From Sphaerolaimus hirsutus (lineage: Eukaryota > Nematoda > Chromadorea > Monhysterida > Sphaerolaimidae), in contig OZ038451.1 in NCBI GenBank assembly GCA_964036195.1, positions 18,066,747-18,130,746 on the forward strand: 64,000 nt of DNA. Direction: 5' to 3'. Below are positions 34,228 through 48,400 of the stretch, one piece after another. The position numbers and the translations under genes are program-made. Each line of letters begins with the position of its first letter. Positions within the stretch are counted from its first letter, which is position 1. The notes below the pieces were generated by a model. That model had not been told where the DNA came from. It saw only the letters and a program-made list of their open reading frames with translations, and did not search any database.

Positions 34228-34778
34228 GTACAACTATACGTTACAGCACATAGCATATATAAATATATTATTTCGCATAGTGGAATTGTTCTAGCTATTG
34301 TTACCATCTGACCTCTATTGTGAAAAATATCAGAAAATAAAAAAATCTCATTTTCTATTGAAGAATTTTTCCGGGTATTTTGTATGATTGAGTGATCTTC
34401 AGTGATTATATTTAATCAAGCCTAATTTTTCAATGCTATTTATGGGAAAATATCATACAAAAACCAAAAAAAAAATCCGTTTTTTTTGTTTCTAATTTGA
34501 TGTTAAGTCTGTCTAATTTGAGGTTGTCATTATTTATTTAGTATCTGACTCTAATATTGATCTTTCTTCATATGGTTAACATAAATTAATAAATTTAGAT
34601 TAGTATTCGTGTCGTTCCTTAAGTGATGACTATACTCAGAGTTAATTTTTCTAATCATTTATCCACCACCAAGTGATGTATATTTCAATCGCAGTTGTTA
34701 AAATGTATTTACATATTCAAGTACTGGGCACCGTATCCTTGAATAAGTCCTCCCCCTCGAATAACATCCCCCCTTGAA

Positions 34779-35658
34779 TACCGTTTTACCTCGAAAAAAC
34801 CCATGGGGGTTTATTATTTCGCCAGCAAAGTTTTTTTGGGGGGGGGTTATTTCGTAACCGTCGTATTAAATAGTAGGAATCTGTGTACCCAAAACAGATA
34901 ATAAATGTGTCCAAACAGGATATATTTGAACATAAAAACGTAGCTATACTCGGCGGACATGATACTCTGCCCTCGCACTCATTTATGTCTCACGTTGGAA
35001 GCGTGCCAATGATGATATACTCCGGTTACTTGACACCTTGCACGCGTGGTTCCCGTTGGAAGTGTGCCAACAATGGCTAACACGTGTGAGTTTCATAAAA
35101 AGATGACATTATTGATGGTTGTTATAATGTTTTTCTTTAACATATTCACATCGATGAAATTTTTTAATCTTTTTATGGAAATCGCATGATTTTATAATCA
35201 TTGGCACGCTTCCAACACGAGACATAAATCAGTGCGAGGGCAGAGTATCATGTACGCCGAGTATAAAGCATGCGATTTTTGTATAACAGATGAAAAAATT
35301 AATTGTTGTGAATAAGTGAACATAAAGCGCTATAACAGAAATGACGTTTTTCAACTTTTTATTAAAATCGCATGGGTAGAAAAGTAGTTGGCACGCTTCC
35401 AGCGGGAACCACGCGTGCAGGGTGTAAAGTAACAGGAGTATACACAAACTAGTCTGTGTAGGGGCGATACAAATAAGCGTGATAAAAAAATACAAATGCA
35501 ATGTACATTGCATACATGATGTACATCATTCCGGATGGGGGGCGGTATTTCATTTCGTGAGGGGGTTTATTATTTCCTCAGCCCATTTTGAGGGGGGGGG
35601 GGGTTAATCGAGGGGGATCAATTCGAAGGGGGTAAAATTCAAGGTAATAAATATGGTA
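34779..35658. mobile_element. TACCGTTTTACCTCGAA element split by a TATACTCGG foldback
   Basis: Left TACCGTTTTACCTCGAA, right AATTCAAGGTAATAAATATGGTA. A partial, similar stretch precedes it from 34730. The core sequence CATAAAAACGTAGC...CACAAACTAG is interrupted precisely by 34945-35442. Confidence 0.75.
34945..35442. mobile_element. Foldback element, TATACTCGGCGGACATGATA family
   Basis: Inserted at TA inside the surrounding element (GTAGC|TATACTCGG ... GGAGTATA|CACAAAC). Internal inverted segments include GTGCCAATGAT, TTGGCACGCTTCCA and GGTTCCCG. A related TATACTCGGCG piece occurs at 36798-37017. Confidence 0.75.
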
Positions 35659-35795
35659 ACTCCAATAATACCACTAAAAAGTTCTGTAATTTTTACAACT
35701 CTGATTTCAATAAACAACTACAAGGTAAATTGCTGCCGCATCAGGTTCGGCACCGATCCTTTAGGTCTTTTATTTTTTTACACATGTTGTATCTC

Positions 35796-36720
35796 CAGAG
35801 TTGTGCAAATACTGGTATTTTTGGAAAACGTAAACGTAAACGTAAATACCTTTTCCAAATCGAAAGTATAAATACTAAAACGTAAGGTATTTTTAAAATA
35901 CCGAGGAATACGTAAAAAAAACGTAAACGTAAAAATTTTTACACGCAGTATTTTCCATTGTGCTTTGGAAAATACCATTATTTTCACCTTTAGATGGGTC
36001 AATCGCTCCATCTGGTCCACTTTCTGTTGCCAGTTTGGCCAACTACGCTGGTGATTTTGGGGGAGTTTCAAACGCTGTAAAATGCCTTGTAAAATGTCAA
36101 ATGGCATGCAAAGTGCCTAAAGTCATGAAAAATGCCCTGGAAGGTGGCAAATCTTTGCCATTTTGCTGGGCATTTTACATGAGTTTTGACATTCGCATGA
36201 AATTTTACATTTTACAGGGCATCCTACAGAGTCTGGGATTGGCACCAGAAGATGCACTCGCCCTGCCAGTTTCAAAACGCGTGCTACTCACAGTTGTTGC
36301 AAGTGGTGTCGTCGGAATTCATCACAAAAAAATTATAAACGCAAGGCTCGACAAGCAAACAAAAAGGTTTCTGTAGTCAGCATTTGAACACATTTATGAA
36401 TAAATATGTACCCAGTATTCCATGCGTAAGTGCAAGTGTGCAGTCACTTTTTGATACACCACATTTTTGTATGTATACATGTTACGTTTATGCAAAAACA
36501 TAAGGATATTGTTGGCTGCAGGTTGTGCAGCCCATTTGAACACGTGCACGTGTGCACGATCACAAGTTTTTTTTACGTTTTCCCTAGTACCCGGGTATTT
36601 TGGTCAGGAAAACGTAACAAAACGTAATGGTATTTTTGGAAAACGTAAACGTAAACGTAAGTATAAATACCCGAATAACCGGGTATTTCGGGTAAACATA
36701 AATACGTTTTTCCAACTCTG
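35796..36720. mobile_element. hAT-like element, CAGAGTTGT family, carrying a nested MITE
   Basis: CAGAGTTGTGCAAATAC and TTCCAACTCTG ends, exact duplication TGTATCTC (35788-35795 and 36721-36728). GGAAAACGTAAACGTAAACG arrays lie near both ends. An introner-like MITE is nested at about 36068-36245. The plus-strand frame 35960-36376 runs through this MITE and is probably not a real exon. Confidence 0.88.
36068..36245. mobile_element. Introner-like family MITE nested in a hAT-like element
   Basis: Interior ATGCCTTGTAAAATGTCAAA is mirrored by TTTTACAGGGC. The right end is GAGTCTGGGATTGGCACC and the left end decays in GAGTTTCAAACGCTGTAAAA. Confidence 0.65.
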
Positions 36721-36797
36721 TGTATCTCCCAGCTCTGTCCCAGCATATCGATGAAAATTTTGGGGAAATGTAGTGACAATCAATATCAGTGTCGCCT

Positions 36798-37017
36798 TAA
36801 GTATACTCGGCGCACACGTAACTCTACAAACAGATAGGAGTTATGTATTCAGTTGGCAGACAGCCAGTCGAGAACTTATGGAAGTATGATGACAACGAAG
36901 TGATGACTTCATGAAGACAACGTGATGGCGAGAGGTCATGACGGCGACGAAAGTGATCACGTCATGATGGAGTGTTTCCTCCGGAAAAATGTAGGGCGTA
37001 ATGTCATCCGAGTATAT
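36798..37017. mobile_element. Small TATACTCGG foldback relic
   Basis: GTATACTCGGCGCACACGTAA faces CATCCGAGTATAT at the far end, with diverged arms. Confidence 0.4.
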
Positions 37018-37167
37018 CAGCTCCATATCTCGCATACAGCTGGTGATATGGCACTCGTAAAAAATTGATGCCAAACCTGATGCGGCAGCAGTTTACGAGT
37101 GCACAATTGGACACATGGGTTTGAAATTGCAAAACTTTGGTTAGGTCAGATCTACCCTCAAGGCAGT

Positions 37168-37545
<378 letters not shown>

Positions 37546-37668
37546 GCCGCGGTGGATTCGAGCGCGGGAAACGTTGATCCGAACAGTGTATTTATGTACA
37601 GTGTAGTTGAAGTTTTATATGCACGTGCATTGACTTTGGCTACGGCTCTAATTGAATGTGGTCGTGAG

Positions 37669-37795
37669 TAGTGATGGAAAGGCACCGGGGCCCTTTTTTG
37701 AGGGTGCCCTGCGGGTGCCGGTGAAATTTTTCTCAGAATAGCACCGGTGTCGGTGCGGTGCGGTGAGATATTTCACGGCGCCTTTTCCATCACTA
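37669..37795. mobile_element. hAT-like MITE, TAGTGATGGA family
   Basis: TAGTGATGGAAAGG and CCTTTTCCATCACTA ends with exact duplication GTCGTGAG (37661-37668, 37796-37803). Interior is rich in GGTGCCGGTG, a diverged version of the GGCGCC repeat. Confidence 0.92.
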
Positions 37796-37803
37796 GTCGT
37801 GAG

Positions 37804-38690
37804 CACTTTTCGCGTTATGAAGTGGAATAACGGATCATAATCTTCAAAAGGGCGTAATACACGATTAGTCTTTCTCATATTATGGTTTCTCCCATTTCCC
37901 CTGTTCACCTGTTCACCTTATCCCGGTCGACCAGAAATTTTTTATTCAAACGTTTGCCATGCTTGAACGTTGGCCAAAGTTGGGGCCGAAGCCAAAGCAT
38001 GCAAGGTTGGGGCCGTGCAAAATGTACCCCAAACATTTCTTTTTCTGGCCATATAGTCGCCCAATGCTGAGATCCCCTGTGGGCCATGTAAATGGCCCAC
38101 ACATTTTTTTTATACCGAAGTTGAGTGATCACCTCATTCCGGTTATCGACTATTTATTACTGAGATAATGTCTTTGATGGCCAAAAATAACTTCAAAAGC
38201 CAGAATGGTTATCTGGCGTGGTACCAAATGCCATTTGTATAGAAGATTTTGAGTAAAAATATGTTTCGGATACATTTACTCATCCAAACCGTTCTCGGCC
38301 AGTTTACTTCTGATTTTCATTTATTTTTTTGCAAATTGAGCTGAAATTTTTTTACTGTTTACTGCAGAGCATGTCTAAGCGGTTTTGAGATTACCGGGCC
38401 CTACCCAAATCCAAGAGATTCGCTTTTCATACACTACCAGTTTTATCAATGTTGAGATCAGCTGAGACTATGTTGCTTAAGCATACACAATAGTAGCCCC
38501 ACAAATTTACGGTACAACACCGCTACTGTGCACTACAATATGCATTTACATTCGAAATAAAATGAACACTCACTTTAAGTCAACAAAAATAAGAAGAAAA
38601 AAAACAATGTAAAAAGTGTAAGTTGGAGTACAGTAAAAAATGGAAGTCAAGGCAGGAGAATTTTTTAAATAAATTCCACTCAAACATTTG
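37804..38690. other. No supported gene
   Basis: A short inverted pair GGCCATGTAAATGGCC lies at 38083-38098. No open frame with family or splice support. Confidence 0.25.
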
Positions 38691-38697
38691 ACGAACA

Positions 38698-38919
38698 GGT
38701 GCCGGTTCCGCAAGTGAAAAAGTTAAGAGTGAAGAGTTAAGAGTTGAGTGAAATGATAAATGATAAGTTAAGAGTAAAGTTAAAAGTGAAGAGTTGAGTA
38801 AAATCATTTGTCGTTTCACTCAACTGTTAACTCTTAAATTTTCTCATAACTTGTCATTTGTCATTTTACTCAACTCTTAAGTTTTAACTCTTAACTTTTC
38901 CACTTGCGGAACTGGCCCC
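38698..38919. mobile_element. MITE, CAGTTCCGCAAGTGG family
   Basis: GGTGCCGGTTCCGCAAGTGA is mirrored by CACTTGCGGAACTGGCCCCA. The interior is repeated GTTAAGAGTTGAGT and its complement. Confidence 0.85.
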
Positions 38920-38943
38920 AGATCATGACGTGATAAACAACAC

Positions 38944-39461
38944 CGTCAGGCGCACGGTTTCAATTGGCTCCCTACACGTCAATTTTGAATAAAAACTGCT
39001 CAAATTTGGTATGGGAGTAGATAAATGTCCCCCATTTGTTGTGTTAAGTGCATAATTTCATATCGCGAGATATCATGTCGGAACGTGAAGCAACGTTTCA
39101 TACGTGCTTGAACGTGGTGCACAGTTTAAATCATCTACCAAAGCACCAATTCTTCATAAAAAGCACCTCATTTAATATGTTAATTTGTCAGCTTGACCGG
39201 ATCTTGAAAGTTCAGCATTTTGCTGTTGCGGTGCAACCATTTGCACCGCATGAGCTTCCAAACACAATGGGACATGTTCACACACATATGGAACTGTCCT
39301 TCACGTTCCGACATTAAATCTTGCGATATGAAATTATGCATTTAACACAACAAATGGGGGACATTTATCTACACCCATACCAAATTTGAGCAGTTTTCAT
39401 TCAAAATTGACGCGTTGGGAGCCAATTGAAACCGTGCGCCTGACGTGCGCCACCCGGTACT
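38944..39461. mobile_element. Foldback element with 100-bp-class arms
   Basis: GTCAGGCGCACGGTTTCAAT at the left faces ATTGAAACCGTGCGCCTGAC at the right. The arms continue through ATTTGGTATGGG and CATTTGTTGTGTTAA almost without mismatch. The loop holds about 230 unique bases. Confidence 0.85.
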
Positions 39462-39487
39462 ACTCGCTAGCGCCCAAAACAGACAAT

Positions 39488-42400
39488 CTACGTATCACGA
39501 AAAGGACATATATCTAGATGGGCGGCGAGCAGCGGCACGGTGAGCTGCACGGTGTTGCAGCGGTTGCACATGAACGGGAAGGCGCCGGTGCGCTTGTGCA
39601 CTAAGTCCCAATGGGCAAAAGCGATGCGGGCAAGGAAAAACTTGGCGCCGCACAACGTGCACCCATAGTCGGCTCGCAATGGCACCCGGCCGCTGGAGGA
39701 GATCGCACATTTCGACAAGGCTTCTTTCTTGGCGGCAGATTTGACGCCCTGTAAGCAGTTCGGAAGGCGAATAACCCCTGGACATTATAAGCACCTCTGG
39801 ACATTAAACACCCCTGGACATCGGCATGTGCGCAGAATGGCATAAAACAACCCTGGACATCCGCGCACATGCGTTCAGTCCCCACAGCCTCCAGCCAACT
39901 GCACCAACGCCTAATTGTTTGCAGCAGTTACCACTTTTTGAAAATGTAATGCAATGAAATTGTACTCAGAATTTCACTAACAGACAAAAATAGATTTTTG
40001 AGTGTTTTTTCTAGTTGTAAATAAAAATTAGCCAAACTAGTTGCATTGTTATAAAAACTGGCGCTAGCTGGCACGTGTGTTGTTATCGATAAATCAATAT
40101 AGAGTAGGGAGTGTACATCTATATAGCACCAAATGCATTTTCGGCTGTGTGGTGTAAGTTTGGTGCACTGTGAGTGTAACTGCTGCGAAAATCACGCATT
40201 GCTGTGGCGGCATGGTTGGTTTTAGTAAAATTCTTTTTACTAAAATTGTATTTTATTTTTATTAAAATTGTATTTTATTTTTATTTTATTCATGTTTCAG
40301 TTTATTTTATTTTATTTTATTCTGAAATGTCATTAATAAAATAAAATGAAACCATTTTACAAAAATTTTACAAAAATTTTACAAAAAATCGAAAATCTTG
40401 GATGCAAGGACATAAAACAATGTGCACGCTAGAAGCATGCGGATGAATACAAAAAATTTTTTTTTGTAAACTTGTGACACGGGTTGCGAGTAGTGATGGA
40501 AAAGCGCCAGAAAAAATGGCGCCAGGCGCCAAGGGTGCCATGGCGCCATTCGGAAAGTGGGCGCCAAGCGCCAGGGGCGCCACAGAAAAAGGGCGCCAGG
40601 CGCCAAGGGCGCCATGGCGCCATTGAGAAAGTGGGCGCCAGGCGCCAGGGGCGCCACGGAAAGAGGGCGCCAAGCGCCAAGGGCGCCATGGCGCCATTTG
40701 GAAAATAGGGCGCCAGGCGCCAAGGGCGCCAGGATAAAAAAGTGCCTACAACACCATGCGTGTGCTAAAAATGTTTCTCCAGCACCATTGTACGCGCATC
40801 TTAATTCGCGTTCTCCAGGATGTAATGACCAAAAACAAGGCTAGGAACAAAAAAATTTTGGATAAAAATCCACATGACGAATTCAAACGTAATGGAAATT
40901 GTCATTTGACAACAATCCATTCATTACAAATACCGTATTACCTCGAAATACCCCCATGGGGGTTTATTATTTCGCCAGCAAGATTTGAGGGGGGTCAATT
41001 CGAGGGGGGGGGGTTATTCGAGGGGGGGGGGTTATTTCGTCAGAAATTTTCGTAAGGATCGTAGTAAATAGTAGGCATTTGCATACCCAAAACATGTAAT
41101 AAATGTGTCCAAACAGGGTATATTTGGACATAAAAACGTAGACAGCTACACAAACTAGTCTATGTGTAGCTGCAATGCAAATCAACAGTAATATACATCA
41201 TGTACATTGCATACATGACGTATTTATCATGTACATGACGTACATCATTCCGAAGGGGGGGGGGGTATTTCGAGGGGGGGGGTTATTATTTCCCCAGCCC
41301 ATTTTGAGGGGGGGGGTTAATTCGAGGGGCGGTTAATTCAAGGGGGGGGGATAATTCGAGGTTATACGGTAGACCTTTCCAAACAATATTTCCTAATTGC
41401 AACGATTTCAATCCATTTATTTATGATTTTGCAAGTTAGACGGTCGATCATTCTTGTCTTCTGATCCGTCAGACAGATCTGATGAACCGTTGGACGAAAG
41501 ATTTCCACCCACTCACACGACTCCGTCCATTTTTCTGGCGAATTTAGATCATCCACGAATGCGGCTTTCATTTTTTTTCCGTTTACACAGCACACACCGT
41601 GAAACCTTGCTGGCGCCTTTTTGGCGCCCTTCTAAAGCAGGGCGCCAGGCGCCAAGGGCGCCACGGAAAAAGGGCGCCAAGCGCCAAGGGCGCCATGGCG
41701 CTTTTCAGAATGTGGGCGCCAGGCGCCAAGGGCGCCACGGAAAAAGGGCGCCAAGCGCCAATGGCGCCTTGGCGCGGCGCCCTTTGGCGCCCTCAAATGG
41801 CGCCAGCGCCATGGCGCCATTCCATCACTAGTTGCGAGGTAGGTATTTTGTATTTTGACCCTCAGGGGGAGCTAATTGGTCCTCCCGGTTGGGTGGAAAA
41901 AGGGTCACTTTAGAAATATAGAAATATAAGGCCGGGCTATATAAGCTGGAATTTATTGAAGCGTAAAATTTTACTTTGAAAATGATTATGTAAAAGTTGA
42001 TCCAGTCCTAATCCATCACTGAATAATGTCCAAATCTCAGCATACACTGTTCACAGTTTCCAAAGTTTTTGATTTTCCAATAAAATTTCAATGTAAAATC
42101 AGTTGGAAAAGTTAACGGAGGCGATCCTGAAACGGCAAAAACTTTAACGGTATCAACAAAATTGATTTCACAGGTAATTTTTTATCATACGTTTTCATTG
42201 TAATTAGGTAGCGAATAAAAAAATAAAATTTTCACTGATGGTTTTTTATTTCACACTTGCCAAGCTGAAAACGCAAATCAAGTTATAATTAGTCTATCCG
42301 GCCCCAGCATAAGATTTACCTACATTTGCGGATATTACGGATGCATTTATCTGTCATTCGGCTATTTTCATAAGTGGTGCGAGCAAAACTGATGCAGCAG

Positions 42401-45400
42401 GCGGATTATACCGCATTAACCCATGACGGGGCGCAGATAATCACTTCAAAAGCGGTGCCGAACTCCGCCCCATCGATGCATACCATATTCTCAAAGTGAC
42501 CCTTTTTCCCCCCAGCGGCTCCTCCCAAGGGAAGATAGCTAAAAGTGGGTTGTCGTTTTTTGGGTGGGGGGGGGGGCTTGCGGGATTCAATATATTTATA
42601 GGCTTTTTCAAGGTATGGAACGAAGAAAATAAGAAAAGAATCACAAATTAGTTATTTTTAAGCTGAAAATATTATAAAAAATGTGAAAATTGGCAATTTT
42701 GAGCAACAATATTTCTCAATCACAACAATGAAAGATACAACAAGGCACTAGTTCTGCAAATTGGCAGCAAGAAACTTAAGCAACATGATAGAAAACTTTC
42801 TATAGAATTGAACAGACACTCGAGTTTTTGTAAAATTTTACAAAAATTTTACAAAAATTTGAATTATTGTACAATTTTACTAAAATTTTACAAAAATTCA
42901 AATTTTAGTAAAATTGTATTTTTATTTTATTAATTTTCCATTTTATTTTATTTTATTTTATTCTCCAATTTTCCATTTTATTTTTTTCTGAGATTTTGCC
43001 AACCCTGTGTGGCGGGCGCGTGGGAACGTGACGAATATGCGCAGGGGTCCAGGGGTGTTTTGCGCTATTTATCTGTGCACATGCCAATGTCCTGGGGTGT
43101 TTTATGTCCACAGTTGCTGAGTCGTTCAGGGCTTTCAAGACGTTTCAAGTGATGAATGATGGCAATTTGACGAGAAAGGACTAATATGCAGCTTCAAACT
43201 GAAAATGTGGGTAACTTGAAAAATCACCCAAAGTCGACCCAGATATTTCGAACTCCCATGTGAATAGTTGAGTAATGAACCCTTACCATTGGCACAGCAA
43301 CTTCCTGTCCACTGGAACAGTCACTCGAACTGTCACTGGAGCTATTATCGGAGCTGTCACTATAGCTGGTGCTTTGACCGTCACTGTGACTGTCACCGGA
43401 ACTGTGACCACCGCTGTTGGTGTCAGCGCCATGCTCTTCTGGCATCTGTGCGACCTGCGATAAATGGTTCAGCTTTTGAATGAGATAATGCTCAGGTGCC
43501 AGTCCCGCACCCTGTAAAACGTAAACGCAATTGAAATAAACTTCTGGTCTATGGGCTTAGAAAAATAAATGAAACAGAGCGCATTTGCAGGTGCTGGAAA
43601 TGAATGAAAAAGCGTGGCTGGAAACCAACACTAGGAGAATCTTCTACTTCAAGTTCCTCTACCTTCATCATTGGACAACTTTCGATTAAAACTCTCAATT
43701 CGCTGCACCGGGCAATGTCAACGAAGTCCGATTTCGACACAAAATCTCGTTTCTCCTCAGTCGCCTGAATAAAAAAGTTGTTGATTACATTACGGAGACG
43801 GCTCAGCAGCGTGGACATCTGCGCTCAGTGGACATCCGCAGCGCATGAGTTGCTGACGAATGGCACCGCAAGGGTGGCGCCATTGTCAGCTAATATCTGC
43901 ATTTTGCGGCAATGGCAGATCGTTCGGCAAACCAACATCTACTCTGTTGCCCATTGCATTTATGTTTTGGGTTGTCGCAACATTTTGTGGACAAGATGTG
44001 GGAAAGACTGAAAATTGGGTGCATCATTCAGTGGCAAAGCGCAGACGCGAGGCAACGATAGCGTTTGCGCATATCGTGTGCGTGGCCCGGTAGCGTTGCT
44101 GTTGTCGCCAGCTTGGAAGCACCACGCAGGGGCGACGCATGTGCCGCTGATGTCCACTGTGCGCAAATGTCCAGGGGTTATTCGCCTAACTGTTTGGTAC
44201 ACAAAGGCGCGATATATCTACGTGAACCAAAAAATGAGTCAAAATTCTGGTGAACCGTGGATCGATACCTGGCTGGAAGATTCACTGTGTTCATCTAACT
44301 GCACACTGGAACTTTTACCATCACGCGATTCCACTGGCCGAACTTTTTGTTCCGCAAGCACCTGATGATCGATTTCCGACGTTAAAACGGTTGGTTTGTT
44401 CTCCATTATGAAATCGTCTTCTCCGGAAGTCACAGCGCTTTTGCTAACTTGAGCCTGCAAATTAATACGTACTACATTGTTGTTTTTAATCCAGGATTTT
44501 TGAACATGGGGGGTGTTTACGGAGCCGAAGAACGTGGGGGGCTCAATCCACCCATTTTACCCGCATAGTGATGGAATGGTTGCCATGGCACTGGCGCCGT
44601 ATGTAGGCGTCGTGAACGCGACGCCAGCACCCGCCAAGGCGCGGCGCCTAGAAATGGCGCTAGCGACTCAACTCCATCCCGTTATTAAATTTTAGGCCCG
44701 TTCGTCGAACTCTGTATACAATCCGCCCCAATCCCCGCTCGAAAACCTGGCTACGCCCTCGTAGTTCAGTCATAAGCACCGGAAAATCAAAACCAACCCT
44801 CCTTTCATCCGGCGCTCGTGCACCATGAGAGTCACCATAATGATCGCAGACGAACGTTTCGCTGGTAAATTTGTTGCTGCACACTGGACACGAATAAATG
44901 GCATCAGTGCAGTCTCGTGCTTCCACATTTAAAAGGGCGGAATTGTGCCGCGTCGCCGATGGTACATTCGCCGATCGCTCGGTCGTGTTGACGCCAATTA
45001 ACTCAATTTCACGTTTTCGTGACATTATACCATTTCTATATTTTCTCGATATTTCTTGCAATTCGCGGCGGAATTCGAATAATCTATCTGATTTGGCGGC
45101 CTGCGGCGGAAGAAAGTTTGTGTAAATTCGCAATTAGAAATGTGTGCATCCACTGATTTGAAGAAGTACCCCCCCTAAAAAATAACAACTAAAAAACACA
45201 TCTCAGTAGCGGCAGCGGGGATCACATTTTGTTATTTTTCATTTGCACAGCACGCCTGTATTTGTATTCTATGCATTTCACTATGTTTAAGTTGAGAAAA
45301 TCGATGAAAATTTCAATATATTAGTAAACGTCAACGTTACAAATGAATTATGTATGAATGGTCGGTGAAATACAAACCAGACATACCTTTTTATGCCAAA

Positions 45401-48400
45401 TATATATAAGAACCTCAATTTACATTGCAATTTTCATCGATGTTCCCAAATTCAACATTGTCGTCAACACATCATAACCGTGTGAAAGCCCCGCCCCTCA
45501 AAATTCACCAATGTTTTGGGTTGAATGAAGGTAGTATACGAAGGCACTTGACTGGCTGAACCACAGGCGTTCTGTGGCTCTGGCACAGAAACGTTTTGTG
45601 TTGACGTGCCAAATTTGTGAATGGCAACTAGAGTGCGATCGTCCCTCAAAGGTGCCCGTGCAGTTTTTATAACGATTGAAGATTTCGCCTGCAACAGTTT
45701 TTGCCACTTTTTGGGCATATTGCCAGTAGCTGGGAAAAATACAGATAAAAAAATGCACAATCAACCTTCCATTTTGCCAGCGCCAGTGCACCGTGCGAGG
45801 GCGTCACACGGGCACACCTGCTGGTATGCTCGCATACGATCGTTCTGCCGTACAAACTCTTGTCGCTGATCATATCCGAATTCGCAGTATCTCTGAGACA
45901 ACGTGACGCCCTGGGTTGGATGCGGTAAATTGCAGCAAACATTTGACTGACTGCAGCGTTGTCTTTTAGTGCTTCAGGCTGGCAAAAGTTCGAGGTTGTC
46001 GAATTGCGAATGGCCGCTTGATTGCGAGCGGCACTAGCCGCTGCGAGTGCCGCATTTGTATCAGATGGGGAGTCTGCCTGCGTCTGCCAGGTTTTGCGAT
46101 TTTTTTTGGCGTGAACTATTGTAGTTGAGGCTTCCGATTCTAAAAGTCGACAAGTCCAAAATATGAAAATTTCTAGTTAGGCCGGGAAACGTCATCTGGG
46201 GCTACGTCTGCACATTTTTCATTATTTTCCATAATTTTTTTTGACATTTTTTGGGGAAAATGCAAAAAATTTGGGCAAGCTTTGGGCATTTTCCACTTAG
46301 TTTTGGACAAAAAGTCGACAAGTCCATCCTCCGCATCCTTTTATGGGGAAAAAACGCAAGAAATGTGATAAGTCCACTGTGGACACCGATTTCTAAAAGG
46401 CGACAAGTCCATAATTTTCCCATAAGGCAGCTCAATCGCCGCCGGGAACAAAAACGTTCTCGCGTGCCAGAAGTCGACAAGTCCATTTCCCTACCCAAAA
46501 CAGTTTTGCTATGACCAAATGGAATTTTATGGACACCCCATTTTTCACACATTGGTCGAGATTAGAGGCTGAAAATTTTCACTTTATTGTCAACATGCAG
46601 GGCCGTATCCAGGGGGGGGGCGGGGGGGGCTGCAGCCCCCCCCCCTCCTGGGGCGAGACCAAAAAGTGACCGGAAAATGCGACTTTTTCAACGTCAGCAT
46701 TAAAAAATTTTGCGCGCAAGCGCGCATTCTTCACCAAACATAAGGTATTATCATCGGATTTGCTCTCTGTGGCCACAAATCATTATAAATACACTCAATG
46801 TTGTGTTTTGTTGCTGTTTTGTATGTATATTTACATACATATACAGCATTCCATGGCGCTGACGCCAACGCCAATGGCGCCATGGCGCCATTCCGCCACT
46901 ATGTAGGAAAAATTTTAGGGGGGGGGGGCTGAGCCCCCCCCCCTCGCCGGCCTCCGTAAACAAGCAGCCCCCCCCGCTCAAAAATCCTGGATACGTCCCT
47001 GTCAACATGTGGAACTAAATGGAAAACATGAGAGAGGGAAATTGGACACGCACCACGGGCCTGGAATTGGGTCTGAAACTTTAAATTTAAATTTAATGTA
47101 AAAAATGCGATTTATACAAAATCGCATTGTGTCGACTTGTCGACTTTTAGAATTAGACGCCTCAGTTATTCGAAAGGGAGGGGGGGTTCGAGGGGCATTT
47201 ATTCAAGGAAGAAACCTTATTCGAGGATGTATTTTATATATTTATATATGCATCTTAATTACAGCTACGCCTCGAGCGGGTAGCGCCCACCACCCGCCTG
47301 GGTACGTCCTTGGCTGACGTATAGCTGAACAGGTATGTTCCCGACTCAAACGCAAAATGACACACAAAAACGAACATGATTGGCGGTCTCTCGCTCAGCC
47401 GCACCGCGGTGCACCAATGGCGGTGGCGGTGTCGGTTGCACATGGTGATTCAACATGTGGTAGCGCAAAACCCCTCCAGTGAGAAACCTCATGCCGCATA
47501 CTTCGCATCGAAACTTTGGTTCCGTATCACTTAAATTGTTGTGGACATTTAAATGAGCCCGATTGTGCATGAGTGAGTAATCCCTGTATTCATTCGCTGG
47601 TTTGATTTTGCGCAATGCTTTCGCCTGCGTAATGATGGAGGGTGTAATGTTTCTCTTTAAAACAATAGAAAAGCAGTTGATAAATTATATGAACAGATAA
47701 ATTTTCCATAAATGCAGCACCACATTTCGAAAATAATGCATTTGTAGAGTGTGTGGGCCAGAATGATATGTGGCATATAACGTATTTGAAAATTGCATGG
47801 ATGTGCAAATTAAATAACAGCACCCTGAAGTGGGCATTTTACAGGGCTGGGGTGGAACCACGGGTGTTGGTTGTCCACGTTTGTTGTGCCATATTATTGT
47901 TCGATGTGGCCCGCACATTCTGCAAATGCATTATTTTCTAAATGTGATGCTGCATCTAGGCATAATTTTTCTGGGTCATTGTGCCTCTCTACCAATAAAC
48001 TCGCTCTGAAATAATAGCAGAGCAGCCTGCAAAAAATGAACGCTCTACAAATGCGCGCCCCAGGGGTCTCCTAGATTTCGGCCCTCCGGGGGGTTGGATA
48101 GATAGCAAATCGCTCCTCAGGAGGGATAGATAGCTGAAAAATTTTCTGGGGAGGGTTGGGGGGGGGGGTCGCGGGGTTCAATATATAGGCTTTTCGGGTG
48201 TAGAAGGAAGAAAATGGAGAAAAATCGCTAAAAGTAGGTGAAAAATGGCAAAAAATATGTATATAAGCATATACCGTATTTCCTCGAAATACCCCCAGGG
48301 TTTTTTTTTTCAGAGTGGAAATTTTGAGAGAAAAACGTGAAAAATGCAACAATAACCGCCATTTATAAGTTTTTACAGCCTTTTACAGTTTTTATAAGGA

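Noticed and set aside
35960..36376. 138-codon plus-strand frame
   Set aside because: It runs straight through an introner-like MITE nested in a hAT-like element; the open frame looks fortuitous.
40484..40844. Overlapping long open frames on both strands in the GGCGCC arrays (also 41454-41913)
   Set aside because: Alanine/arginine/tryptophan repeats produced by a GGCGCC palindrome array read in any frame; they lie inside a transposon.
43268..43483. Plus-strand frames rich in Thr/Val/Cys
   Set aside because: Complement of the Ser/Asp-rich exon 13 of the zinc-finger gene.
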